Assembly: GCA_023431055.1 (NCBI GenBank)
Contig: JAEYXX010000160.1
Location: 1-23,043, forward strand
DNA: 23,043 bases
Reading direction: 5' to 3'
From: Pseudomonadota bacterium
GTDB lineage: Bacteria; Pseudomonadota; Gammaproteobacteria; Pseudomonadales; Pseudomonadaceae
The position numbers and the translations under genes are program-made. Shown one piece after another: positions 8,109 through 16,016 of this stretch (position 1 is its first letter; the number at the start of each line of letters is the position of its first letter). A model generated the notes under the pieces. That model was not told the DNA's origin and searched no databases. It saw nothing but the letters and a program-made list of their open reading frames with translations.

Positions 8109-10250
8109 TTACAACCAACTCCAAGAAACCCCTGTATACACCCCAAACCCTTCCCCAGGTGTGGAGCGCGCCGCGTCTGCGCCCTTGTCGTCATAGCCCG
8201 GCGTAACGGTGGCGGCGTAGCGTTTGTCGGTCAGGTTGCGCAGGTCGAGCCAGGCTTGCCAGTCGTCTTTCGGCGAGGCGTAGCCGAGGGTGGCGCCGAA
8301 GATGGCGTAGGCATCGGCGTAGTAGCTGTTGGCGTAGTCCACGGCGACCTTGGAGGCGTACTGGGTGTTGAGGCCGGCGTAGAAGCCACTCGGGTGGTCG
8401 TAGCGGACTTCGGCCTGGTAGTAATGGCGCGGCAAGCCGGGCAGGCGGTTGTCGCCGAAGGTGTCGTCGTCGCGGTAGTGGAAGTCGCTGAAGGTGTAGG
8501 CCTGGCGCAGGCTCAAGGCGCCTGCCGTGCCACCTTGCCACAGCGGGCTGGTCAGGCCGACTTCTATACCCTGGTGCACGGTGGGACTGGCGTTGGATTC
8601 AGCGAAGACGTTGGGCTCGATCTCGACGGTGAGGAGTTCGTGGCGCACCTGTGAGTAGTAATAGGTCAGCTCCCACTGGCCGAGCGCAGAGTCGCCACGG
8701 CCGCCGACCTCGAAGGTGGTGGCGGTCTGATTGTCCAGGCTGATGGCAGTGCTTTGACGATTGCTCCATGGCTGGTTGCTGGTGGGGAAGCGTAGCGGCG
8801 AACTCCAGAGCATCGACCAGGCATGCGGCGGCTCCACCGAGCGGCTGATATTGCCGAATAGCTGCACATCCGGGTTGAGCTGGTAGCGCAGGCCAATGCG
8901 TGGGGCGTAGTCCCAGCTGTGTTCGCTGAGCCTGTCGTCGGTGGCCGGCCAGGTCACTTCGGCTTCGCGGCGGGTGTAGATCAGCGCCAGGCCGCTGGTG
9001 AGCCACAGGTCGGGCATCAGCTCCGTGTCGTTGCTGAAGTGCAGCGCGTTGTCCGAACCCAGGTGTTCGTAGTCGCGCATCAGGGTGCCCGCTGGATAGG
9101 TGGTGCCGTTGACGTCGATTGGCAACGCTGCGGTTTCCTTGGATTTGCTGCTCGGCAGGTTGGTGGTGCTGCGCAGTCCGAGGGTGGTCACGCTGTTCAG
9201 GCCGAACAAGCTGTGCCGGCGGGTGTAGTTCAGGGTGCCACTGATATCGCTGTAGTCCACGCGGATGCGATAGGCGCCGCCGCGGTAAGCGGTCTCGGTG
9301 ATATCCATCGGGTAATGGTGGTAGGCCAGGCCGGCGACCAGGGTGGAGTCGTCGTCGATCTGCCAGGTGGTCTTGTTTGCCAGCCAGGTGCTGCCGGGCT
9401 GGTCGCGGTGGGCGTCGATAAGCAGGTTATTGGCTGCGGCCTGACGCGGATCGTCCTTGAGCTGAGCCTTGGTCAGGCGGCCAGGCGTTTCGTGCGCGGT
9501 CTCGCGGTAACGCAGGTAGAAACGCGTCTCCAGGTTCTCGTTGAGGCGGTAGCCGAAGTTGGCGGCGATGCCTTTGCCCTTACCTGAGGAATGATCCTGA
9601 TAGCCGTTGGTTTCGCTGTCGGTCAGGGCGAGGAAATAGTCGAAATCGCCCAATACCTGGCCGGAGGCGATGCTGCGCTTCTGGTAGCCACGGCTGCCCG
9701 CTTCGTAGCGCAGTTGCAGCTTGGGCGCGGTGTAGCCGGTGTGGGTGATGTAGTCGATGGCGCCGCCCAGGGCCAGCGAACCCCGGTCGAAGCCATTGGC
9801 GCCGCGCAGCACTTCGGCGCGACTTATCCACAGCGGCTCCAGCAGTTCGTAGGGCGTACCGCCGGGGCCGGTCAGCGGCAGGCCGTCGAGCATGATATGG
9901 GTGCCGGAGGCGTGCGAGCCGGGGCCGCGGTTGATGCCCGAGCCGCGCACGCTGATCTTCACGCCTTCGTTGCCGGGGGACTGCGCGTAGACGCCTGGCT
10001 GGTAGGCCAGCACATCGGCGACGCCAGCCACGCGGCCTTGTTCGACCTTGGCCATATCCACCACATTGGTGGCCCCGGGGACGCGCTTGAGCTCCTCGCG
10101 TGCGGCCTCTACTTCACTTACCTGTTCGCCGGTGACCTGCAGTGAATCGAGTTGCACGGGTTCTTCGGCGAAGGCGCTGTGGCCGCTCAGGCAAGCGAGG
10201 GCGAGCAGGGTGAGGCGGGCAGGTTGGCGGGAAAACGGCAGGGGCAGCAT
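8109..10250 (-). CDS. TonB-dependent outer-membrane receptor (ligand unknown)
   Basis: A 713-aa protein with an N-terminal signal peptide ending near SGHSAFA, a TonB-box-like stretch (LDSLQVTG), a plug domain (roughly residues 50-165, with KISVRGSGINRGPGSH, MLDGLPLTG and EVLRGANGFDRGSLALGGAI) and a long beta-barrel region of alternating aromatic segments. ATG 10250 has GGAG 7 nt upstream. Such receptors import ferric siderophores, cobalamin or other metal chelates using TonB energy. The plug resembles the FecA/siderophore class rather than a compact BtuB. It sits next to the B12 block, so a corrinoid ligand cannot be excluded, but no B12 riboswitch was found in its leader. The C-terminus ends SWSWL rather than the usual terminal aromatic residue. 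It is followed at 16 nt by a small exported protein. Confidence 0.93.
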   Translation of the reverse strand: MLPLPFSRQPARLTLLALACLSGHSAFAEEPVQLDSLQVTGEQVSEVEAAREELKRVPGATNVVDMAKVEQGRVAGVADVLAYQPGVYAQSPGNEGVKISVRGSGINRGPGSHASGTHIMLDGLPLTGPGGTPYELLEPLWISRAEVLRGANGFDRGSLALGGAIDYITHTGYTAPKLQLRYEAGSRGYQKRSIASGQVLGDFDYFLALTDSETNGYQDHSSGKGKGIAANFGYRLNENLETRFYLRYRETAHETPGRLTKAQLKDDPRQAAANNLLIDAHRDQPGSTWLANKTTWQIDDDSTLVAGLAYHHYPMDITETAYRGGAYRIRVDYSDISGTLNYTRRHSLFGLNSVTTLGLRSTTNLPSSKSKETAALPIDVNGTTYPAGTLMRDYEHLGSDNALHFSNDTELMPDLWLTSGLALIYTRREAEVTWPATDDRLSEHSWDYAPRIGLRYQLNPDVQLFGNISRSVEPPHAWSMLWSSPLRFPTSNQPWSNRQSTAISLDNQTATTFEVGGRGDSALGQWELTYYYSQVRHELLTVEIEPNVFAESNASPTVHQGIEVGLTSPLWQGGTAGALSLRQAYTFSDFHYRDDDTFGDNRLPGLPRHYYQAEVRYDHPSGFYAGLNTQYASKVAVDYANSYYADAYAIFGATLGYASPKDDWQAWLDLRNLTDKRYAATVTPGYDDKGADAARSTPGEGFGVYTGVSWSWL

Positions 10251-10386
10251 GCAAGGGCTCCGTTGAGCGGGCGGCGAGTGTGTCTGAAGGATGCCGACGA
10301 GGATTCGTCACGCCAGCTCGGTGCTGGCGCGGGGGCACATCATGCCGGTTTTGCCCGTGCTGTGCAGCGGGCGGCTCAGGGAGAAG

Positions 10387-10416
10387 CAGGGGCCGCGCGA
10401 CTGGCGACCGCCCCTG
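10387..10416 (-). terminator. GC-rich hairpin downstream of the AhpD-like gene
   Basis: CAGGGGC (10387-10393) and GCCCCTG (10410-10416) form a 7-bp stem just beyond the AhpD-like stop (read leftward). Two further small hairpins follow: GCCAGC/GCTGGC within 10312-10328 and GACGA/TCGTC within 10296-10309. None has a clear U-run, so the terminator call is tentative. They may instead be structure in the leader of the TonB receptor. Confidence 0.35.
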
Positions 10417-10426
10417 TGGATAACCT

Positions 10427-10915
10427 TCAGGCCAGACCGGCCTTGTCCAGGCCGAACTGCTTGTCGGCGGAGCCGGGCACGGTGCGGAAGGCCACGTTGA
10501 GGCGGTTCCAGCCGTTGATGGCGACTACCAGGAAAGTCAGCTCAGACAGTTCCTGCTCGGAGAACTGCTCGCGCACGCTGGCATAGATGGCGTCGGACAC
10601 GCCGTGCGGCGACAGCTGGGTCAGGGCTTCCGTCCACTCCAGCGCGGCGCGCTCCTGCTCCGAGAACAGTGGCGACTCACGCCACACGGCGACATGGTGC
10701 AGGCGCAGTTCGCGGTCGCCATGGATCTTCGCTTCTTTCACGTGCATGTCGACGCAGAAGGCGCAGCCGTTGATCTGCGAGGCACGCAGCATGACCAGGT
10801 GGGCCAGCGGCGCAAGAAAGGGGCTGCGGGTCAGCAGCATGGAAAACTCGGCATATTTGCCGGAGGCCTTGGGGGAGAGTGCGAAGTAATCGAGGCGCTG
10901 GCTCATGGTGTTCAT
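10427..10915 (-). CDS. AhpD-like / carboxymuconolactone decarboxylase family protein
   Basis: A 162-aa all-helical CMD-family protein with the redox motif C51-x2-C54-x3-H58 (NGCAFCVDMH), the core of AhpD-type peroxidase/disulfide relay proteins. It has the family's usual opening (SQRLDYFALSP). ATG 10915 was kept; ATG 10906 (MSQRLDY) is an equally good start. Related proteins protect against peroxides or reactive electrophiles in the cytoplasm; the electron donor and substrate are not evident. It lies 110 bp downstream of, and on the same strand as, the AraC regulator, which may control it. No enzyme from a carboxymuconolactone pathway is nearby, so a catabolic role is unlikely. Confidence 0.9.
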   Translation of the reverse strand: MNTMSQRLDYFALSPKASGKYAEFSMLLTRSPFLAPLAHLVMLRASQINGCAFCVDMHVKEAKIHGDRELRLHHVAVWRESPLFSEQERAALEWTEALTQLSPHGVSDAIYASVREQFSEQELSELTFLVVAINGWNRLNVAFRTVPGSADKQFGLDKAGLA

Positions 10916-11025
10916 CCGTATCCGCGTTGAGGGGCGCGATGGCCTGCCCCGGTAGCGATGAATCTACGCAGCAGTGGTCCAGTCACATAGATCCAATTGT
11001 GCAGATTTGGATTGATCCACTTCGC

Positions 11026-11979
11026 TCAGCGTCGGGCTTGCGAGGGTGGAAAACCATACTCGCGCTTGAAGGCGGCGCTGAAGCTGCTGAGGTGCTCGTA
11101 GCCGGCCAGATTGGCGGCATCCTCCACCGACAGGCCCTGCTGGCGTATGGCGTGATAAGCCCGGGCCAGGCGCTGGCGGCGCAGGTAGGCGGCGATGGTG
11201 GTGCCGTTGCGGCTGCGAAAGGCATTCTGCAGGTCGACCGGATTGGTGCCGAGCTGGCGCGCCATGTCAGTGATGCTCAGGGCATCTGCCTCGCCGCTGT
11301 CGAGCCATTCCTTGAGGCGCGCCAGGCAGCGTTCGAGATGGTTGCCGAGGCGTTTCTCCTGGGGCGTGTCGATGCCGCGCAGGATGTCGCAGGCCAGATC
11401 CAGGGCGAAGCTCTCGCGTTGCAGGCGTTGCATCAACGGCGGCAGGCTCGCGTCACGTTCGAGCAACTGGTGGGCACGTTGAAGGATATCCACCGAGGGT
11501 TGCCAGGGCAGACTGTGCCAGTGGCTGCGGCTGAAGCGCAGCAGGGCGTCGCTGCGCAGCTGGCTGCCGATGGCGACCTGCTGCAGCCAGTCCGGGGTGA
11601 TGCTCAGGCACACCTTGGTTTCTTCGCGGCCGCTGCGCCAGTGGCGCTGGAACTGGTCGCTATCGGTCAGGTTGACCAGCATGGCGCGCTGGCCACCGGG
11701 GCGGGCGTCGAAGTGCAGGCGCTGGCGCGGCAGGCTGACTTCGGCTTCACCCTGCAGCAGAAAGGCGGCGGTGATGCCCGGTGCCAGGCGGTTGTCGCTG
11801 CTGGCGTCGACCAGGTCGCGGCTGCGGCTGAAGTACAGCACCAGGCCTTCGCTCAGCACCTGCACCTGTTGTTCGCCGTCGAGCACTGGCTGTTCGCCCG
11901 ATAGCTCGCGCTGGAAATGCAGGTTGCCGCCCAAGGTGTGGGCGACATCGCTGAGCTGACCGCAGGTGAAGACCGTCAT
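11026..11979 (-). CDS. AraC-family regulator, PchR-like
   Basis: A 317-aa protein with a ligand-sensing N-terminal region (about 1-215) and a C-terminal double helix-turn-helix (about 220-317; ITDMARQLGTNPVDLQNAFRSR and the second motif SVEDAANLAGYEHLSSFSAAFKREYGFPPSQ). The overall layout, and its position divergent from a siderophore permease and receptor, resembles PchR-type regulators that bind a ferric siderophore and activate its receptor gene. It could alternatively control the AhpD-like gene downstream on the same strand. ATG 11979 has no strong Shine-Dalgarno sequence. Family is certain; ligand and targets are inferred. Confidence 0.9.
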   Translation of the reverse strand: MTVFTCGQLSDVAHTLGGNLHFQRELSGEQPVLDGEQQVQVLSEGLVLYFSRSRDLVDASSDNRLAPGITAAFLLQGEAEVSLPRQRLHFDARPGGQRAMLVNLTDSDQFQRHWRSGREETKVCLSITPDWLQQVAIGSQLRSDALLRFSRSHWHSLPWQPSVDILQRAHQLLERDASLPPLMQRLQRESFALDLACDILRGIDTPQEKRLGNHLERCLARLKEWLDSGEADALSITDMARQLGTNPVDLQNAFRSRNGTTIAAYLRRQRLARAYHAIRQQGLSVEDAANLAGYEHLSSFSAAFKREYGFPPSQARR

Positions 11980-12050
11980 GCTGGCTTGACCGATGGAAGT
12001 TTCGTTGCGGCTAATTTTTCCTTCTTTTCCCCTAAGCGCGCAACATTGTT

Positions 12051-12069
12051 CAGAATTATTCTCATGTGC
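12051..12069. promoter_or_regulatory. Candidate Fur box in the divergent regulator / siderophore-uptake promoter region
   Basis: CAGAATTATTCTCATGTGC matches 11 of 19 positions of the GATAATGATAATCATTATC Fur consensus, in a locally AT-rich patch (about 12010-12070) that stands out from the GC-rich surroundings. A nearby 7-bp inverted repeat CGCAATC/GATTGCG (12078-12084 and 12090-12096) could be a second operator. The location between a PchR-like regulator and siderophore uptake genes fits iron control. Confidence 0.45.
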
Positions 12070-12125
12070 AATGAGGTCGCAATCGTCTTGATTGCGTTAC
12101 CAACGATCATGGGAATCACACAGCG

Positions 12126-12515
12126 ATGGGTTTGCTCCTCACGCAAACGACGGTGGTCGAGGCGGTCTTCCATGACCATGTCGACGCGGCGCAGATAAGC
12201 CAGTGGCTGGACGGCATCGAGCGTCTGATCGAAGACCGTCAGCCGTTCTTCTTCATTTCCAGGACCCGCGAGGGCAGCACCTTCGCCGAGGATTACCGGG
12301 CCATCCAGGGCGTCTGGTACAAGCAGCACAAGGCGGCGTTCCGCGAGATTTGCCAGGGGCTGGTGCGCATCGCCGCTGACGCCGAGGAGCAGGCCCGGCT
12401 CGACACCCCGGCGCTGCATGCCGCCTGGGGCGTGCCCTACTTCGTCACCCTGGACAGGACGCACGGCTATCGCTGGATCGCCGAGCGCATGGTGGATCAT
12501 GCAGCGTCCGTCTGA
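12126..12515 (+). CDS. Uncharacterised 129-aa cytoplasmic protein in the siderophore-uptake operon
   Basis: No signal peptide or membrane segment is seen in the 129 aa. The sequence is rich in aromatic residues (QPFFFISRT, QGVWYKQHKAAF, WGVPYFVTLDRTHGYRW) with an alternating strand/helix look that could suit a small alpha/beta domain. I do not recognise the family with confidence. There is a single cysteine, so an iron-sulfur or disulfide function is unlikely. GGGA about 11 nt before ATG 12126 may act as a weak ribosome-binding site. Its last 17 bases overlap the start of the permease gene, so it is probably translationally coupled. Position suggests a step after siderophore import, such as iron release or permease support, but this is inference. 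Confidence 0.8.
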   Translation: MGLLLTQTTVVEAVFHDHVDAAQISQWLDGIERLIEDRQPFFFISRTREGSTFAEDYRAIQGVWYKQHKAAFREICQGLVRIAADAEEQARLDTPALHAAWGVPYFVTLDRTHGYRWIAERMVDHAASV

Positions 12516-13728
12516 GCAGGTGCCGGTGACCCGGCTGGCGTTGGCGGTGATCGTGGTGCTGTACCTGGCCCACGCGCTGCCGCTGTACTTCTTCAACGTG
12601 GCGATGCCGGCCATCCTGCGTAGCCAGGGTGTCGACCTGCGCTGGATCGGCATGCTTTCGCTGCTGTATGTCCCCTGGGCGTTCAAGTTTCTCTGGGCGC
12701 CGCTGGTCGACCGGCATTACCTGCACAGCCTCGGCCGGCGCCGTACCTGGCTGTGGCTGACCCAGGCGGCGCTGGTGGCCGGCATCTTGGTGCTGGCGCT
12801 GACCGGCCTGGAGCACGGCTTGTTGTTGTTCGTGCTGGTGAGCCTGTGGATATCCACCTTCGCCGCCACCCAGGACATCGCCATCGACGGCTACACCGTG
12901 GAGTCGCTGGCCAGCGAGGATCATCGCCTGGGCAGCATGGCGCAAAGCATCGGCGTGGCGCTGGGCAGTATGTTCGGTGGTGCCGGCGTGCTGTGGCTGT
13001 ACCAGGTGGTCGGCTGGCAGAGTGCGCTGCTGACCCTGGCCGGCCTGAGTGCCCTGACCATGCTGGCGGTGGCGCGGGTCGATGACCACCTGCCGGCCCA
13101 GGCCGAGGCGGCCAAGCCGGGCTTCGTCGCCACCTTCAAGCGCCCGGAGATCCGCTGGGCACTGCTGCTGATCCTGGTCTATCGCCTGGTGGAGGCGCCG
13201 GCCATGGCCATGCTCACGCCGATGCTGGTGGATCGCCAGTGGTCGCTGACGCAGATCGGCCTGCTGATGTCTGTGGCCGGCGCCAGCGTCGGGCTGCTCG
13301 CCGCCGTGGCGGCTGCGCGTCTGTTGCAACGCCAGCGTGCGGCGACCCTGCTGCTACGTGCCGGCTGGCTGCGCAGCCTGGCTTATCTGGCGGTCGCCGG
13401 GCTGCTGTTCAGCGGCCTGGCCGACGGCTCACCGCTGTGGCTCGGCGCCATGGTGCTGGTGCTCCTGGCCATTCGCTACCTGGCGATGACCAGCCTCTAC
13501 GCCCTGTTCATGCAGCTCTGTTCGCGGCAGCAGGCCGGCACTGACTTCACCGTGCTGGTGTGCTTCGAGCTGCTGGTGTTCTTCGTCGGCGGTTCGCTGT
13601 CGGGCTTCCTCGCCAAGGGCCTGGGCTACGAAACCTATTACCTGCTGCTGGGCGCACTTTCAGTGCTCAGCGTCCTGCTCTGCAAACCTATCGTCCGGTC
13701 GATCCAGGCCGGCTCCGGCAATCATTGA
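12499..13728 (+). CDS. MFS permease of the AmpG / RhtX-FptX siderophore type
   Basis: A 409-aa multi-spanning inner-membrane protein from ATG 12499, with about 12 hydrophobic helices. The motif FAATQDIAIDGYTVE (about residues 121-135) is diagnostic of the AmpG-like branch, which includes the single-protein siderophore importers RhtX (rhizobactin 1021) and FptX (pyochelin). A cytoplasmic loop (about 195-215) separates the two halves. Immediately downstream is an IutA/RhtA-like receptor, so import of the same ferric siderophore across the inner membrane is the best reading; AmpG itself (muropeptides) is less likely in this context. The upstream in-frame start at 12418 would add sequence inside the previous gene. 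GGTGG lies just upstream of the chosen ATG. Confidence 0.88.
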   Translation: MQRPSEQVPVTRLALAVIVVLYLAHALPLYFFNVAMPAILRSQGVDLRWIGMLSLLYVPWAFKFLWAPLVDRHYLHSLGRRRTWLWLTQAALVAGILVLALTGLEHGLLLFVLVSLWISTFAATQDIAIDGYTVESLASEDHRLGSMAQSIGVALGSMFGGAGVLWLYQVVGWQSALLTLAGLSALTMLAVARVDDHLPAQAEAAKPGFVATFKRPEIRWALLLILVYRLVEAPAMAMLTPMLVDRQWSLTQIGLLMSVAGASVGLLAAVAAARLLQRQRAATLLLRAGWLRSLAYLAVAGLLFSGLADGSPLWLGAMVLVLLAIRYLAMTSLYALFMQLCSRQQAGTDFTVLVCFELLVFFVGGSLSGFLAKGLGYETYYLLLGALSVLSVLLCKPIVRSIQAGSGNH

Positions 13729-13750
13729 CGCGCTTTCTCTGGGGGAAACC

Positions 13751-16012
13751 ATGAGGCATCTTTCGGCATCCATGCAGGTCACCTTGCTCAGCCTGGCGGT
13801 GAGCGGCGCGCTCCACGCGCAGGCCGACGACACTACGAGCAGCCAGATCAAGGAACTCAGCCCGATGGTGGTCACCGCCACCCGTTCGGCCAAGAGCATC
13901 GCCGAGATCGCCGGTACGGTTTACAGCATCGATCGCGAGCAGGTCGCAGAGCAGGCCGCCGCTGGCCGTTCCACCGCCGATATCCTCGGCCAGCTGGTGC
14001 CCTCGCTGGCGCCGAGCAGCGGCACCACCAGCAACTACGGCATGACCATGCGCGGGCGTACCGTGCAGGTGATGATCGACGGCGTGCCGCTGACCGGCTC
14101 GCGCGATGGTTCGCGCCAGCTCAACAGCATCAGCCCGGCGATGATCGAGCGCATCGAGGTGATCTCCGGTGCCACCAGCATCTACGGCGCCGGCGCCACC
14201 GGCGGCCTGATCAATATCATCACGCGCAATGCCGACGACGAAACCAGCGACTTCAGCAGCCGTATCGGCCTGCGTACCCCCGGCAAGGCGGCGCGTGACG
14301 CCATGGCCTACGAGGCCTCGCAGACCGCTGCCTTCCACCAGGGCGCGGTCAGCGGTTTCGCCGGCCTGAGCTTCACCAAGCAGGGCGAGATTCGCGACGC
14401 CCATGGTGATCGCATCGGCCCGGAAATCTCCCAGACCGACCGCCAGGACACCACCAGCTTCGACTTCAACGGCCGCCTGACCTGGCACCTGGACGACGAT
14501 CAGCAACTGAGCGCCGGCGTGCGCTACTACGACGACGAGCAGGACAGCGACTACGGCCCGGACTACGGCCCCAACCTGTCGGCGTTGCTGGTTTCGAACT
14601 ACCAGCCCAGCCACAACGCGGTGGATGGTTTGCAGCTCGACGACCAGCCACGTACACGCCACTACGGCGCCAATGTGCAGTACCTCAACCGCGACCTGTT
14701 GGGTGGCCAGCAACTGACCGCCGAGGCTTACTATCGCAAGGAAAAATCGCGCTGGTTCCCGTTCGCCAGTCGTGCGGCGAATGCCGCGTTGCCTGGCGGC
14801 GTGGCCAACGTGGTGCTGCAGTCGAGTACCGATATCGACGTCTGGGGCGTGCGCACCGCGTTGCAGAAGGGCTTCGAGCTGGCTGGCCGCGATCTGCAAC
14901 TGACCTATGGCCTCGATTACGAACGTGAGCAGGATCGTCAGGACGGCCAGTTCTACGACTTCAACCGCTTCTTCACCAGCAATGGCCTGAACTACCGCGA
15001 GACCTACAGTTCCTCGATGGGCCCGGACGTGGAAGTGAGCAAGACCGGCGCGTTCCTGCAAGGCGACTACCAGCTCACCGAACGCCTCAGTCTGCAGGCC
15101 GGCGTTCGCCGCGAAACCATCCGCAACGAAGTGGACGACTCCATCCCCTATGGTGAGGCAGTGACCGCCGCCACCGTGGCCGGTTACCAGGCGCGTACCC
15201 TGGAAGGCGGCAACGTGCGCCACAGCGAAACCCTGTTCAACCTCGGCGCGGTGTACAAGCTGACCGACACTCAGCAGCTGTTCGCCAACTTCTCCCAGGG
15301 CTTCAGCCTGCCCGACACCCAGCGCATGCTGCGCGACGTGCCGGCCAGCTTCGTCATCGATAGCAGCAGCATCGACTCGATCAAGGTCAACAACTACGAA
15401 CTGGGCTGGCGCCTGGGCGATGCCAGCGGCCTGAACGCCGGGGTGACGGCGTTCTACAACACCTCCGACAAGGTGGTGCAGTTCAACCGCGATTTCAGCG
15501 TCTCGGTGGCCGACACCGACGAGCGCGTATGGGGCGCCGAAGGCAACCTGCAGGTGCCGGTGGTCGAGGGCTGGACGCTGGGCGGTACCCTGGCCTACAC
15601 CCGTGGCCAGTACAAGGACGCTGCCGGCAACTGGCGCGAGCTCAATGCCTTCCGCGTCTCGCCGCTGAAGGCCACCGTCTATAGCGACTGGCGCTTCCTC
15701 GATGGCTATGGCGTGCGCCTGCAGGCGCTCACCGTGGGTGGCAGCGACCGTGCCTACGACGACGCCCAGTCCGCCGCGATCAGCCCAACCATCCGCGCCA
15801 CCCCGGCGACCAAGATCCAGGGCTATACCGTGCTCGACCTGATCGCTCACGCGCCCTGGCTGGGCGGCGAGGTCGGTTTCGGTGTCTACAACCTGGCTAA
15901 CCGCGACTACAAGACCGTCTACGGGCAGCAGGCCGAGGCCACCTACGGCGCCATCTCCAGCCTGCCGGCAGCCGGTCGTACCTTTGGCTTGAGCTACTCG
16001 GTGCAGTACTGA
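13751..16012 (+). CDS. TonB-dependent siderophore receptor, IutA/RhtA-like
   Basis: A 753-aa protein with a signal peptide ending near GALHAQA, a TonB box region (ELSPMVVTATR), a plug with TMRGRTVQVMIDGVPLTGSR and EVISGATSIYGAGATGGLINI, and a beta-barrel ending in SYSVQY with a terminal aromatic residue. The SGATS-YG-G-TGGLINI block and the SRDGSRQL segment closely resemble IutA (aerobactin) and RhtA (rhizobactin 1021) receptors. The predicted ligand is a citrate-hydroxamate siderophore. No siderophore biosynthesis gene is present, so it probably scavenges siderophores made by others. A strong GGGGGA ribosome-binding site lies 5 nt before the ATG. The gap to the permease is 22 bp, so the three genes form an operon. 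Confidence 0.94.
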   Translation: MRHLSASMQVTLLSLAVSGALHAQADDTTSSQIKELSPMVVTATRSAKSIAEIAGTVYSIDREQVAEQAAAGRSTADILGQLVPSLAPSSGTTSNYGMTMRGRTVQVMIDGVPLTGSRDGSRQLNSISPAMIERIEVISGATSIYGAGATGGLINIITRNADDETSDFSSRIGLRTPGKAARDAMAYEASQTAAFHQGAVSGFAGLSFTKQGEIRDAHGDRIGPEISQTDRQDTTSFDFNGRLTWHLDDDQQLSAGVRYYDDEQDSDYGPDYGPNLSALLVSNYQPSHNAVDGLQLDDQPRTRHYGANVQYLNRDLLGGQQLTAEAYYRKEKSRWFPFASRAANAALPGGVANVVLQSSTDIDVWGVRTALQKGFELAGRDLQLTYGLDYEREQDRQDGQFYDFNRFFTSNGLNYRETYSSSMGPDVEVSKTGAFLQGDYQLTERLSLQAGVRRETIRNEVDDSIPYGEAVTAATVAGYQARTLEGGNVRHSETLFNLGAVYKLTDTQQLFANFSQGFSLPDTQRMLRDVPASFVIDSSSIDSIKVNNYELGWRLGDASGLNAGVTAFYNTSDKVVQFNRDFSVSVADTDERVWGAEGNLQVPVVEGWTLGGTLAYTRGQYKDAAGNWRELNAFRVSPLKATVYSDWRFLDGYGVRLQALTVGGSDRAYDDAQSAAISPTIRATPATKIQGYTVLDLIAHAPWLGGEVGFGVYNLANRDYKTVYGQQAEATYGAISSLPAAGRTFGLSYSVQY

Positions 16013-16016
16013 TCGC

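Noticed and set aside
10251..10426. Cobalamin riboswitch in the leader of the TonB receptor
   Set aside because: Small hairpins are present, but no B12-box-like sequence or core junction could be matched on the - strand. A covariance-model search (Rfam cobalamin) would settle it.
10879..11904. 341-codon + strand frame opposite the AraC regulator
   Set aside because: Shadow of a clear AraC-family gene; no domain and no ribosome-binding site.
13688..15850. 720-codon frame on the - strand opposite the IutA-like receptor
   Set aside because: A GC-driven shadow: the + strand frame has a signal peptide, TonB box and plug, while this one has no recognisable domain.
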